This document shows positions 33,094-42,344 of a stretch of 49,763 nt of DNA, piece by piece. The translations under genes were made by a program, and so were the position numbers. The notes beneath the pieces are model-generated. The model worked only from the letters and a program-made list of their open reading frames with translations, searched no databases and was not told the DNA's origin. Source of the stretch: CAYZQE01 sp964480635 (GTDB taxonomy: Bacteria; Pseudomonadota; Gammaproteobacteria; GCA-001735895); NCBI GenBank assembly GCA_964480635.1, contig CAYZQE010000007.1, forward strand, positions 1 to 49,763, given 5' to 3'. How positions within the stretch are numbered: the stretch's first letter is position 1; each line of letters opens with the position of its first letter.

Positions 33094-33744
33094 TTAGTGG
33101 CTCAGTTGAAAGGCTGTTTCGATAAGAGCATTGAGGCCGACTTTTCGCCATCTTGGCCCTTCATCGATAACATCATTTACTGTCAGCAGTTTGATGTTTT
33201 TGTGTTTATAAAAAATTTCAACTTCGGTATTAGGGACAGAAAAAGGAGGCCCTTGCATGATGGTTTGATCGTAGCATAAGGTGATTAAAAGCATTTGCGT
33301 TGTTGCCGTAAACCATGTGTTTAAGTGAGCCACATATTGCGCCCGTTTTTCCTCTGAAAATGAAATCAATGAGGCACGATCATAAATAAGATCGCAATGT
33401 TTTAAATGACTTTGATTTAAGGCGAAAAAATCACCTTGGTAAAGGGTGATGTTGTCGCTGTGATAAACAGTGAAATGCTCAATCGCCTCTGTGCTAAATG
33501 ATAGCCGATGTTGTTTAAAAAAATCAGTGACGGCTAATGGGGAACATTCTATGCCAATGACTTGATAACCTTGTTGAGCTAACCAATAAAGGTCATTGCT
33601 TTTGCCGCATAATGGTACAAAAACAGTCGCGTTATTAGGTAATTGAAATTGATCTAAAAATTCAACTAGATATTGGTTTGGTTGCGTTTCGTGAAAACCG
33701 ATTTGGTTTTGTTGCCAACGTTGATTCCAAGCATTAATTTGCAT
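33094..33744 (-). CDS. tpm: Thiopurine S-methyltransferase
   Basis: A 216-residue SAM-dependent methyltransferase, linked in bacteria to methylation of thiopurines and selenium or tellurium compounds. The start WNQRWQQNQIGFHE, the SAM-binding FVPLCGKSNDLYWLAQQGY and GIECSPLAVTDFF, and YDRASLISF match the Tpm family over its whole length. The natural substrate is unclear. It is the first gene of a likely two-gene unit with the DUF2797 gene. Confidence 0.93.
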   Translation of the reverse strand: MQINAWNQRWQQNQIGFHETQPNQYLVEFLDQFQLPNNATVFVPLCGKSNDLYWLAQQGYQVIGIECSPLAVTDFFKQHRLSFSTEAIEHFTVYHSDNITLYQGDFFALNQSHLKHCDLIYDRASLISFSEEKRAQYVAHLNTWFTATTQMLLITLCYDQTIMQGPPFSVPNTEVEIFYKHKNIKLLTVNDVIDEGPRWRKVGLNALIETAFQLSH

Positions 33745-33785
33745 AGTAAAATAGGGGCATAAATAGAGCCTCTATTTTAGCTTTC

Positions 33786-34967
33786 TTAATCGTCATCCGC
33801 TAGTTTAAATATAGACTTTCCATCGGGAGACACTCTTATTTCTTCCTCTTCTTCATTATCATTAATTAGGCTTAAAGATGATAATGAGCTGTCTTTTGTC
33901 ATTTGACTCTTTTTAGCAAGTTCAATACGCAATCTAAGATTGTTCTCTCCATCTGCATTTTTAAGCGCTTCTTCTAAGGTGATTTTACCCTCGTTGTAGA
34001 GGTAAAAAAGGGCAGCATCAAATGTGCGCATACCGATCTCTTCTGACTTAGCCATGACGTCTTTGATTTCTTGAATGTTACCTTTTAAAATTAAATCTGT
34101 AATGCGTGATGAATTAAGCAAAACTTCAATAGCGGCACAACGTTTTCCATCCACAGTTGGGATTAAGCGTTGAGATACAAAGGCTTTTAAATTGTTAGCA
34201 AGGTCATTTAATAATTGAGGTCGACGTTCTTCGGGGAAAAAATTAATGATACGGTCTAAGGCTTGGTTGGCATTATTAGCATGTAGTGTCGAAATGGCTA
34301 GGTGCCCTGTTTCGGCAAAGGCCATGGCGTGCTCCATGGTTTCGCGATCGCGTATTTCACCAATTAAAATGACATCGGGCGCTTGGCGTAAGGTATTTTT
34401 AAGCGCAGCTGCAAAAGAGTCTGTATCCATACCTATTTCACGTTGATTAACAATGCAGCCTTTATGTGGGTGAACATATTCAATAGGGTCTTCAATGGTG
34501 ATGATGTGCCCCTTAGAGTGGGTATTGCGATGGTCGATAAGTGCGGCTAATGAAGTTGATTTGCCAGAGCCGGTACCACCAATGAATAAAATTAATCCAC
34601 GTTTGACCATGATGACTTCTTTTAAAATAGCAGGCAAACCTATGTCATCAGCATTAGGTATTTCAGCAACAATATTACGAATGACCATAGAGGTTTCATT
34701 GCGCTGTCTAAAGATATTAATGCGAAAGCGACCAATATCATTAAGGGACATGGCTAGATTCATTTCTTTGGTGTCTTTAAACTCTTCTTTTTGTTTATCA
34801 TTCATCAGTTCTTGGGCAAGCGCATCGACCCATCCGGGAGGAGCAGGATCCTTGCCTAATGGGGTTAATACACCATTAAACTTTGCACTTGGTTTGGCAC
34901 CTGTTGAAAAATAGAGGTCTGAGCCACCTTTTTCAGCTAGAATTTTTAGGTAAGGAGTGACTTTCAT
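33786..34967 (-). CDS. pilU: Type IV pilus ATPase PilU
   Basis: A 393-residue hexameric ATPase of the PilT/PilU retraction family. Walker A is GGTGSGKST (about residue 130), followed by the Asp box and Walker B region VILIGEIRDRETM and the His box STLHANNANQALDRI. The N-terminus GGSDLYFSTGAKP and the acidic C-terminal tail are typical of PilU rather than PilT. PilU normally assists PilT and is usually encoded beside it; no pilT is seen here. The next gene is a divergent CoA-binding protein. Its presence implies that type IV pili are encoded elsewhere. Confidence 0.92.
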   Translation of the reverse strand: MKVTPYLKILAEKGGSDLYFSTGAKPSAKFNGVLTPLGKDPAPPGWVDALAQELMNDKQKEEFKDTKEMNLAMSLNDIGRFRINIFRQRNETSMVIRNIVAEIPNADDIGLPAILKEVIMVKRGLILFIGGTGSGKSTSLAALIDHRNTHSKGHIITIEDPIEYVHPHKGCIVNQREIGMDTDSFAAALKNTLRQAPDVILIGEIRDRETMEHAMAFAETGHLAISTLHANNANQALDRIINFFPEERRPQLLNDLANNLKAFVSQRLIPTVDGKRCAAIEVLLNSSRITDLILKGNIQEIKDVMAKSEEIGMRTFDAALFYLYNEGKITLEEALKNADGENNLRLRIELAKKSQMTKDSSLSSLSLINDNEEEEEIRVSPDGKSIFKLADDD

Positions 34968-35037
34968 GGCGATTTCTTGAAATGTTATTTTTATATGAGT
35001 TTAATATAGCAGGTAATAATATTTTGGAGAGATTAAA

Positions 35038-35403
35038 ATGGGTGAAAATGTAGTGATTATAGGTGCGAGCCCAAAACCAACACGATATGCCTATAAAGCT
35101 CAGGTAATGTTAAATGAGTATGGTCATAACACATTTCCAGTATCTCAGCGCGGGCATGATATTTTAGAGGCGACGGGTTATTGTTCTATCGTAGAGGTTA
35201 ATGGGCTGATTGATACCGTAACAATGTATATTAATGCTAAATTACACGAACAACAATTTGAAGCAATAGTAAGTGTAAAGCCTAAACGTATTATCTTTAA
35301 TCCAGGCACTGAATCAGATGTTTTAATACGACGCTACCAAGATCAAGGTATTGATGCTTTTGAGGCGTGTACGTTAGTTTTATTACGCACTAATCAGTTT
35401 TAA
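35038..35403 (+). CDS. CoA-binding domain protein
   Basis: A 121-residue single-domain protein of the CoA_binding_2 family (YccU-like). The Rossmann start VVIIGASPKPTRYAYKA and the conserved IIFNPGTES (about residue 81) are evident. Members bind CoA or a nucleotide, but their cellular role is not known. GGAGAG precedes the ATG. Its 3' end overlaps the convergent gene at 35390 by 14 bases. Confidence 0.85.
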   Translation: MGENVVIIGASPKPTRYAYKAQVMLNEYGHNTFPVSQRGHDILEATGYCSIVEVNGLIDTVTMYINAKLHEQQFEAIVSVKPKRIIFNPGTESDVLIRRYQDQGIDAFEACTLVLLRTNQF

Positions 35404-36205
35404 GGCATTGATTTGGTAGTAACGATGTTGTTTTGCCCGTAAGGAAATAAGCAACTAAGCCTATCCACTCGTGAATCGCATAGTTGAGTGTGTTTAAATG
35501 CGCGCTTAAGTTTAAGGTTAGCGAGAACAGGCCTTTAGGGTTAGTGTGAAAATCAGCAGGATAAGGAATGACGGGCCATTGTTGTTGGCAAAAAATGCCA
35601 ATAGTCCGTGGCAGATGAAACGCAGTGGTTATGACAACCCATGTTTCATTTGCTTGAGGCTGAGCGATTTTTTTGCTGTAAAGAATGTTTTCATAAGTGT
35701 TTCTCGCTCGATCTTCGAATTCAATTCGACCCTTTTTAATGCCGATGTTAGTAAACAGCTTTTCTGCAAAATAAGCTTCTGTTTGATGAGCGTTTAAAAC
35801 GCTAGCGCTACCGCCTGTAAAGATAGCTTTAGCATTAGGATATCGATGTATTAATGCTAAAAAGTCATGAATTCTATCTGCAAAGCTATTGGTTTGAACT
35901 TTATTCCATGCTTCACTATTGCTAGGTAAAAATGAACCGCCTAATAAAATAATGCCATCGACTTGTTTCGGTAAGTCTGGTTTAGTGGGGAAATGTGTTT
36001 CCAAAGGATAAAGTAACCAGCTACCAATGGGGAAGATAGCGATAAAAAATATCATGGTGCTAGTTATATATAGATATTTTTTAGCGAGCTCATCTTTTTT
36101 TAAAAAGAATAAAAGTATGACAATGGCTAATGCGATGATAATTAAATTTTCGGGGCGGATTAGTAGCCATAGAAGTTTCGATAAGACGAAAAATATATTG
36201 TCCAT
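35390..36205 (-). CDS. ElyC/SanA/YdcF (DUF218) family membrane protein
   Basis: A protein of about 271 residues with two N-terminal membrane segments and a DUF218 domain. GIILLGGSFLP, IFTGGSA, RARNTYENILYSK and WVVITTAFHLPRTIG follow in the order usual for the ElyC subgroup. ElyC acts in peptidoglycan and envelope homeostasis; the exact reaction is not settled. The ATG at 36205 was chosen because the longer frame would begin with TTG at 36226 and extend across the start of the divergent transglycosylase. The two genes leave only about 20 bp between starts. Confidence 0.82.
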   Translation of the reverse strand: MDNIFFVLSKLLWLLIRPENLIIIALAIVILLFFLKKDELAKKYLYITSTMIFFIAIFPIGSWLLYPLETHFPTKPDLPKQVDGIILLGGSFLPSNSEAWNKVQTNSFADRIHDFLALIHRYPNAKAIFTGGSASVLNAHQTEAYFAEKLFTNIGIKKGRIEFEDRARNTYENILYSKKIAQPQANETWVVITTAFHLPRTIGIFCQQQWPVIPYPADFHTNPKGLFSLTLNLSAHLNTLNYAIHEWIGLVAYFLTGKTTSLLPNQCLKTD

Positions 36206-36226
36206 AAGATGAGTTATAATAAGCAA

Positions 36227-36820
36227 ATGAAAGTGTTTATATTATTATTTTTATTCGGTGTTTTTCATTCAGCCCACGCTCGACCAGTAGAAGAAGGCAA
36301 ATGGACTAATGATTTTGATCGTTACTTTAAGAAATACACTAAACGTTATTTTGGGCCTCATTTTGACTGGAGATGGTTTAAAGCACAAGGTATCGCTGAA
36401 TCAAACCTTGAAATTAAAGCCCTAAGTCACGTAGGGGCTCAAGGTATTATGCAATTAATGCCAGCCACTTTTAATGAAATAAGGCAACAAAACCCTACCT
36501 TTATAGATGTCCATGAGCCTAGATGGAATATAGCAGCCGGGATTTTTTATAACCGTCAACTGTACCGAAAATGGCGCAAGCCTTTACCCAGTGAAGAGCG
36601 CTTGTTTTTGGCGTTTGCTAGTTACAATGCAGGCTATGGTAGGGTGTTAAAAGCCGTTAAACGTACCAAAAGAAAAGATTATACTTGGATTATGGTGAAA
36701 AAACATTTGCCTAAAGAGACGAAAGGCTACGTGTCGAGAATTGCAGAATTAATGAATGTTGAAAATAGAAATCGCTATTTAAAATTAAGAGGCTTGGCGG
36801 GAAAACTATCAGGGCTGTAA
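36227..36820 (+). CDS. Lytic transglycosylase (SLT domain)
   Basis: An exported muramidase of about 197 residues that cleaves peptidoglycan. The signal peptide starts MKVFILLFLFGV and ends near AHA. The SLT core has the catalytic Glu in AQGIAESNLE, then GAQGIMQLMPAT and the ASYNAGYGRV segment. Length and motifs match the short MltE/MltF-like catalytic domain without a solute-binding domain. The ATG at 36227 is chosen over 36209 because the signal peptide then begins properly. It is divergent from the ElyC-like gene, and both act on the cell wall. Confidence 0.88.
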   Translation: MKVFILLFLFGVFHSAHARPVEEGKWTNDFDRYFKKYTKRYFGPHFDWRWFKAQGIAESNLEIKALSHVGAQGIMQLMPATFNEIRQQNPTFIDVHEPRWNIAAGIFYNRQLYRKWRKPLPSEERLFLAFASYNAGYGRVLKAVKRTKRKDYTWIMVKKHLPKETKGYVSRIAELMNVENRNRYLKLRGLAGKLSGL

Positions 36821-36825
36821 CAGGA

Positions 36826-37623
36826 CTATTCAAGTAGTTTGCTAAATACCCAAGCAACTTCCCCTGTTTTAAATAAACCGACTTGAGTCCAGTTGCCTTG
36901 AGTTGAAAGAACGACTAATTCATCATCTTGGGCTAAAGAGGTGATTATTTTATATTGAGTACCAGGTCCTTTACGGACATTGGCTCTGGCGACTTTGACT
37001 CTTGTTTTATTGCCAAATAATGACCAATGCTCTTTTAGAATTGCACTGAAATAGGTTCTACTTTTTTTATCAGTTTTGCTGGCTAAAGATAAAACAATGC
37101 TTAATGACTCTTTATTGCCCTTTAACGCTAAGTTTAAAAACCAGCCTTCATAGAGTAATTTAGAGAAATATTTTTGACTGTGTTTGTCTTTTCTATAGCG
37201 AAGTGCATGGATAGTTTCTAATGAAAGTTCGTGACCCAATTCAGAGGCTGCAATGTACCAACCCATGGCAATGTCTTTATCTTTTTCAACGCCAAATCCG
37301 GCTAAATACAAATCAGCCAATGTGTAAAAAGCTTCGGTATAGCCTTGTTCTGCTGCTTTTAACCACCAATCAAGTGCTTTGCTATCATCAATGGCTAGGC
37401 CATAACCGTTATGAAACATCCAGCCAATATTGAATTGAGCTTTACTATCACCTTTTTTAGCCAATGGATCCCATAAGCAATAAGCAATAGCAAAATTCCC
37501 CTCAGACATGGCTTGTTCAGCTTTAATATGGTTAATATCGTCATGTGCTTCAAAAAAAGAGGTAGAAAAAGCATTCGAACTTGCGACCATCAAGAGAGCA
37601 ATAAAGATTGAATTCATTTTCAT
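36826..37623 (-). CDS. Exported Sel1-repeat protein with C-terminal SH3b domain
   Basis: A 265-residue periplasmic protein. The signal peptide ends near NAFS. Three Sel1-like repeats follow at about 35-135 (AQFNIGWMFHNGYGLAIDDS, AFYTLADLYLAGFGVEKD). A C-terminal bacterial SH3 domain covers about 205-265 (ANVRKGPGTQYKIITSL, AWVFSKLLE). Sel1 repeats mediate protein contacts, and SH3b domains often bind cell wall. A role beside the lytic transglycosylase is possible but inferred. The genes converge with five bases between stops. Confidence 0.82.
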   Translation of the reverse strand: MKMNSIFIALLMVASSNAFSTSFFEAHDDINHIKAEQAMSEGNFAIAYCLWDPLAKKGDSKAQFNIGWMFHNGYGLAIDDSKALDWWLKAAEQGYTEAFYTLADLYLAGFGVEKDKDIAMGWYIAASELGHELSLETIHALRYRKDKHSQKYFSKLLYEGWFLNLALKGNKESLSIVLSLASKTDKKSRTYFSAILKEHWSLFGNKTRVKVARANVRKGPGTQYKIITSLAQDDELVVLSTQGNWTQVGLFKTGEVAWVFSKLLE

Positions 37624-37736
37624 AAGGTTTAAAATTTAAAGTAAAGCATGATATTATTGAGATAACTTATTGATTATTATAATTTTTGACCTACAATAAA
37701 AAGTCTAAGACGTAATTATTAACTTAATATAACACA

Positions 37737-39554
37737 TTGATAGAGACGAAAGTGCCACAGGATTTAATCACTTCATATAAAGCATCTATAAAACTAGGGT
37801 TTTCTTCGAAAGCTTTAGAGGATAAATTTACAGAGACTTCTGCCAATAGAGGAAGGAGCTCTAGCATCTATGCTTTTATAGCAATGGGCTTTATGGGGCT
37901 ATCATTCGCGTACATCGAATATTTTGCTTTAGCAATTGATTCGATGCTGGCAATGCAATTATTTTTGTTTGTTAGTGTTGTTTCATTTTCAAATGCGGCC
38001 ATTAGCTTTTTTAAAGCCCCAGCGCCTTTTATTAAAGCCAGATTTATGGCAAATGCCTTAATGATGGTACTGGTTATTTTAATAACGTTATTAACGGTGC
38101 GTTATCGTCCTTACTATGCCATTGAAGGCATACTTATTATTTTATTGTTTTCTTTGTTCTCTAATCTAAAGCTAAGAGTTTCGTTGCTGTTTAACATTGT
38201 TTTTGTTGGCGCCTTTATTGGTGCTATGCAATGGTCTGGCGAATCAGTTATTAAGGTCGTCTTAGTGGCTAATTTACTTTTCTTAGCTGTTTTGATCGGT
38301 TTATTTGTTGCTTATCTTTGGGAAAGAATGCGGCGTACTTTGTTTCTAACGTCGTTTGTAATGGATGATATTTCGATGCGCCAAGAAGTTTGGGCTTATA
38401 CGCTGATAGATCTAGATATGGCTCTAAGCGGCGTGCATGACTTTAAAAAATTATTAGCACGGATTTTAGAGTATTTAGGTACAGTGATATCGTTTGAATC
38501 TTCTGTTATTACGTCTTTGGAGGGCCAAGGGCCTAAGCCTAAGCCTTTGCAGATAGAAGGTGAATTGTTTGAGAATGAAGAATTAACGATTTGGGGTGAT
38601 GATTTAGTTTCAAAATTAGAGCAAACAAGACAAGCCTTTAATTCAGACTGCTATACAGAGAAAAAAGGCTTTTTAGGCCGCATTAATAAAGAGTTTAAAC
38701 ACTTTAGGTTGGATATACCTGTCTTTAATGAGTTTAATTTGATTGGAATCGTTTCGTTGCGCCGTGAAGATAAGGCATTTGATGATTTAGATATGACAGC
38801 AAGTGTTAGCTTGGTGTCTCAAGCAATGCTCATTTTTAATCGCTCAATGCATATTCAAGAGAAAAAACTTTCTTCTTCAGTGCAGGTTGTCGCCAGTGAG
38901 CATAAAACGTACTCTGGGGAGTCTGATGACTTGTCGTTGACGAATTCTACTGAAATAGAAGAAATAGTAAAAGCCGAAGAACAAAAGAAGTTTTTGCAGT
39001 CGTCTCCCAATATAAATGTGGTTCCAAAATCTATTCAAGATGCCTATAAGAAACAAGAAAATGCATCTAAAAAATCACTCCTTATTTTGAGTCGAGAAAA
39101 TGCTGATAAAATAAGTGTGGATCGTTATCGTACAGCGACTATTGATGGCGACCCCTTATCTTTCCTTATAATAGAAATAGATGGATTATCTGGTATTCGG
39201 GAAAAGGATGGAGATAAGGTTGCTTATCGGGTGTTTTCAGGGATAGCGAAACAATTGTTTTCACGAATTGATAAAGGCAAGCATATTGTTGGGCGATATG
39301 GCAAAAATGGCATTAGTGTGTTAATGCCAGGCGTTGATATGAATGCGGCAGAAAAATTTGCTGAAACGTTTAGGCAGTTTGTAGAAGAGGAAAAATATAA
39401 AACTGTTTACGGTACTCGAACAGCAACATTGAGTGTTGGCATCACAGCGATAACTGATGATACTGGTGACTATCCATCCATGTTAAAACGTGCAGATATG
39501 GCGCTATTCGTGGCTAAAAAGAATGGACGAAATTGCGTTAAAGTTAGGCTGTAG
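37737..39554 (+). CDS. Membrane protein with a degenerate GGDEF domain
   Basis: A 605-residue protein. Six or seven membrane segments (about 45-205) are followed by a GAF-like middle (about 225-380), a polar low-complexity linker (about 385-450) and a GGDEF-fold domain (about 455-605). The active-site loop GG(D/E)EF is replaced by G522-K-N-G-I526 after RY, so cyclase activity is not expected. The end ALFVAKKNGRNCVKV is a normal GGDEF terminus. It may act as a c-di-GMP or GTP-binding receptor. The start is uncertain: TTG at 37737 without a Shine-Dalgarno sequence, or GTG at 37752 preceded by AGAGACGAAA. Confidence 0.82.
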   Translation: MIETKVPQDLITSYKASIKLGFSSKALEDKFTETSANRGRSSSIYAFIAMGFMGLSFAYIEYFALAIDSMLAMQLFLFVSVVSFSNAAISFFKAPAPFIKARFMANALMMVLVILITLLTVRYRPYYAIEGILIILLFSLFSNLKLRVSLLFNIVFVGAFIGAMQWSGESVIKVVLVANLLFLAVLIGLFVAYLWERMRRTLFLTSFVMDDISMRQEVWAYTLIDLDMALSGVHDFKKLLARILEYLGTVISFESSVITSLEGQGPKPKPLQIEGELFENEELTIWGDDLVSKLEQTRQAFNSDCYTEKKGFLGRINKEFKHFRLDIPVFNEFNLIGIVSLRREDKAFDDLDMTASVSLVSQAMLIFNRSMHIQEKKLSSSVQVVASEHKTYSGESDDLSLTNSTEIEEIVKAEEQKKFLQSSPNINVVPKSIQDAYKKQENASKKSLLILSRENADKISVDRYRTATIDGDPLSFLIIEIDGLSGIREKDGDKVAYRVFSGIAKQLFSRIDKGKHIVGRYGKNGISVLMPGVDMNAAEKFAETFRQFVEEEKYKTVYGTRTATLSVGITAITDDTGDYPSMLKRADMALFVAKKNGRNCVKVRL

Positions 39555-39607
39555 GGTACAAGCAATTAATAGAGGTGCCCTTTACCTTTAGTCTTAATAG
39601 ATATTCT

Positions 39608-40261
39608 CTAAAAGTTAAACCGAACGTTAAATGCAAAAGTGGTTTGTTCGTCATCGCTATCAGCTGATTCGTATCGAGCCGTGTATTGCATTTCATCATC
39701 AGAGCCGTACGTGAATGAAAGAGCTGTTGTCGTGTGTTTTTCATCTTCAATATTAAAAAAAGTAGCACTTGCCCCCCACTCCATATTTTGTTTTATACGT
39801 TGCCTTAAACCAATTTTAAAAGCATTTCCCGACGCACTATTGGTATCGCCTGTGTTTGTATCGTTAAATTCAATGCTGATAATTTTATAAGAACCATAAA
39901 TATCTGTATTAGATGATATTGGATGGTGATAGGTCACGCCAGTGTTGATATTTATTGTTTCTTCAAATGCATTGTTGAAAGTGTAAGATCCACCCGCTAC
40001 CTCTAATGAGACGGAGGTTTTTGGCGTTATATTAAAAGAAAATTTAGTACTGATGCTTTGGACTGTGTTTTCTGTTGTGTTGGTTTTTACAGTAGAGTTG
40101 CGATAACTCAAGTCAATATAAGTATAATTAAATCCCACAGGTTGAGGTTTGTTGCGTTCATAAAATGACGTTCGTTCTACTCTGATATCCATAGCCGCTA
40201 GAGCACTGTTAGCAAATGCAGATATGAGGCAGCTAGAGAATAAAACGGTTATTTTTTTCAT
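39608..40261 (-). CDS. Small outer-membrane beta-barrel-like protein
   Basis: A 217-residue protein of unknown function. The signal peptide is clear (ends ANSALA). The rest alternates polar and hydrophobic residues in repeated beta-hairpins with Asp/Thr/Ser-rich turns and ends in ...FNVRFNF, an aromatic C-terminus recognised by the Bam machinery. An eight- to ten-strand barrel is likely. No specific family was recognised. The flanking 3' region is short; the 5' region contains the repeat element at 40314. Confidence 0.7.
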   Translation of the reverse strand: MKKITVLFSSCLISAFANSALAAMDIRVERTSFYERNKPQPVGFNYTYIDLSYRNSTVKTNTTENTVQSISTKFSFNITPKTSVSLEVAGGSYTFNNAFEETININTGVTYHHPISSNTDIYGSYKIISIEFNDTNTGDTNSASGNAFKIGLRQRIKQNMEWGASATFFNIEDEKHTTTALSFTYGSDDEMQYTARYESADSDDEQTTFAFNVRFNF

Positions 40262-40313
40262 TAATTAATCCCAGTGGGGTAAGTTATCCATTATTTATTT
40301 TTATAATTACCCG

Positions 40314-40469
40314 AATCCTCAGATAGGAATGTGAAAAGGGTGTAATCGCTTGATGTGCATAGTGAAATGAAAAACTTCGTGGTCACCTTATTGGTGATAA
40401 GAAGATTTTTGGTTTTGCTCGGTGCATTAAGAGATTGCGATATTTTTATGTTCTCTATCTGAGGATTCT
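40314..40469. mobile_element. Second MITE-like element with CTCAGATAG inverted ends
   Basis: AATCCTCAGATAG at the left end (about 40315) is exactly repeated in inverse orientation at the right end (CTATCTGAGGATT, about 40457-40469). The element is about 155 bp and non-coding. Its subterminal parts are partly complementary as well (GTAATCGC near 40340 against GCGATATT near 40438). It fills most of the 239-bp gap between the barrel gene and lipA. Related ends occur near 33050 and 49656. Confidence 0.55.
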
Positions 40470-40500
40470 GGAATTAAGTGTAACTTGTTTTAATAGGCGT

Positions 40501-41451
40501 TTAAACGAGATTTTCAGCCTGTAAGTCGGCATGATAAGACGAGCGCACCATAGGGCCACAAGCGGCTTGATCAAAACCCAGGTCATAAGCAATGGTTTCA
40601 TACTCTTTAAATTCTTCAGGTGGGACAAATCGCTCAACCGCTAAATGATCTATGCTGGGTTGTAAGTATTGGCCTAATGTCAGCATATTAACGCCGTGTT
40701 GGCGCATATCTTTCATAACTTGAGTGATTTGCTCTTTAGTTTCCCCAAGACCGAGCATTAAACCAGATTTAGTAGCAATATTAGGGTGTAATTGTTTAAA
40801 CTTTTGTAATAATTGCAGCGACCAAAGGTAATCAGAGCCCGGCCTAATTTTTTTATATAACGATGGCACTGATTCTAAGTTATGGTTAAAAACGTCTGGA
40901 GGACATTGAGTCATGATCTCTAAAGCGACATCCATTCGGCCTCTAAAATCAGGTACTAAAATTTCAATTTTTGTTTCTGGGCAATGCTCTCTAATAGCTT
41001 GTATACAAGCAACAAAATGAGTCGCACCACCATCTCGAAGGTCATCTCTATCAACCGAGGTTATAACCACGTATTTTAAATTTAATAAGCCAATTGTTTT
41101 GGCTAGTTTTTCGGGTTCATTGTCATCAAGTGGGTTTGGACGACCATGAGCGACATCACAAAATGGGCAGCGTCTGGTACAGATGTCCCCCATAATCATA
41201 AAAGTGGCGGTGCCTTTAGAGAAGCATTCTCCTAAGTTTGGGCAAGAGGCTTCTTCACAAACTGAATGCAGATTGTTTTCTCTAAGGATGGCTCTGATAT
41301 TAGCAACACCTTTTCCAGAAGGGGCTTTAGCTCTAATCCAAGAAGGCTTTCTAAGCATGGTCTTATTAATAACAACTTTAATAGGAATGCCAGATACTTT
41401 ATTTTTGCCAGTTTGTTTAACACCTTGAATAACAGATGGTTTAGGGCTCAT
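40501..41451 (-). CDS. lipA: Lipoyl synthase
   Basis: A 316-residue radical-SAM enzyme that inserts two sulfurs into octanoyl groups on lipoyl domains. The auxiliary cluster motif CEEASCPNLGEC (about residues 60-71) and the radical-SAM motif CTRRCPFC (about 91-98) are both complete. MLGLGETKEQ and the C-terminal serine region PMVRSSYHA, which ligates the auxiliary cluster, are present. Its start overlaps lipB by 11 bases, so the two are translationally coupled. It is the last gene of the long elongation/lipoate block. Confidence 0.98.
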   Translation of the reverse strand: MSPKPSVIQGVKQTGKNKVSGIPIKVVINKTMLRKPSWIRAKAPSGKGVANIRAILRENNLHSVCEEASCPNLGECFSKGTATFMIMGDICTRRCPFCDVAHGRPNPLDDNEPEKLAKTIGLLNLKYVVITSVDRDDLRDGGATHFVACIQAIREHCPETKIEILVPDFRGRMDVALEIMTQCPPDVFNHNLESVPSLYKKIRPGSDYLWSLQLLQKFKQLHPNIATKSGLMLGLGETKEQITQVMKDMRQHGVNMLTLGQYLQPSIDHLAVERFVPPEEFKEYETIAYDLGFDQAACGPMVRSSYHADLQAENLV

Positions 41452-42052
41452 GAGAAAACTCTTGTTGAATGATAGGGATGAGTAATTTAATTAATTCATT
41501 TTGATTAAGGCGGATATTAACATCTTTTAATTGGGTAATACCTAATCCTTTATAGCCACAGGGGTTAATGGCATTAAATGGCGTTAAATCCATGTCATTG
41601 TTTAAGCTAAAGCCATGATAACTACACCCTTTACGTACTTTTAAGCCTAAAGCCGCTATTTTCAATTCGTTAATATAAACACCAGGTGCTTCTTTTTTTG
41701 CATAGGCATCAATATCATGTAGATTTAAAAAAGTGATGATAATACGTTCAATTTTATTAACGCATTCCCTAACGCCCAATTTATTGCGTATTAAGTCGAT
41801 TAAAAAGTAGCAAATGAGTTGACCAGGGCCGTGATAGGTCACTTGTCCACCGCGGTCGGTTTGGATAATAGGAATATCTGTTTTTTGTAAAATGTGTTCT
41901 TTTTTGCCATTTAAACCCTGTGTATAAACGGCTTCATGCTCAGTGAACCATATTTCGTTATTACTGTGCTCATTGCGTTGATGAGTAAAGTCTTTCATTG
42001 ATTGGAATGTTTGAAGATAAGGCGTAACGCCTAATTCACGCATGATTAACAT
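41441..42052 (-). CDS. lipB: Octanoyl-[ACP]:protein N-octanoyltransferase
   Basis: A 203-residue enzyme that transfers octanoate from ACP to lipoyl domains. Motifs are TDRGGQVTYHGPGQLICY (about residues 69-86) and the catalytic Lys/Cys region GLKVRKGCSYHGFSLN and INPCGYKGLGITQL. Length is normal. The start could also be the internal Met four residues on. It lies between ybeD and lipA in the conserved order. Confidence 0.97.
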   Translation of the reverse strand: MLIMRELGVTPYLQTFQSMKDFTHQRNEHSNNEIWFTEHEAVYTQGLNGKKEHILQKTDIPIIQTDRGGQVTYHGPGQLICYFLIDLIRNKLGVRECVNKIERIIITFLNLHDIDAYAKKEAPGVYINELKIAALGLKVRKGCSYHGFSLNNDMDLTPFNAINPCGYKGLGITQLKDVNIRLNQNELIKLLIPIIQQEFSHEP

Positions 42053-42068
42053 AATGACTTCAGTGTTT

Positions 42069-42344
42069 TTATAAGGTCATGACGACAAGAGGGCAATCAT
42101 ATAAACACTGATAGATTGTTTCTAGTTGTTGTCTACTTTGGGCTTCAAACGTTAAAGTGAGTGAGGTATAGGTGTTTTTTTTACTGGGGTTAGCTTTAAT
42201 AGAAACATCATGTTTTTCACTAACGTGCTGTCTGAGAAGCTTTAGAACCACAGATTCTAGTTCTTCACTGGTTTTGCAAACGACTTTAAGGGGGAATTCG
42301 CAAGGGTATTCTAAGAGGTCTAAAGAGCTGTCTCTATCGCTCAT
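42069..42344 (-). CDS. ybeD: YbeD/DUF493 family protein
   Basis: A 91-residue small cytoplasmic protein with an ACT-like fold, nearly always found before lipB. The segment LLEYPCEFPLKVVCK at the start and a YTSLTLTFEAQSRQQLETIY middle match the family. The function is not established; a regulatory role is often proposed because of the fold. Its start overlaps the end of the aminotransferase gene by four bases. Confidence 0.9.
   Translation of the reverse strand: MSDRDSSLDLLEYPCEFPLKVVCKTSEELESVVLKLLRQHVSEKHDVSIKANPSKKNTYTSLTLTFEAQSRQQLETIYQCLYDCPLVVMTL

Noticed and set aside
34495..34914. Plus-strand 139-codon frame
   Set aside because: Antisense shadow of pilU; no family features.
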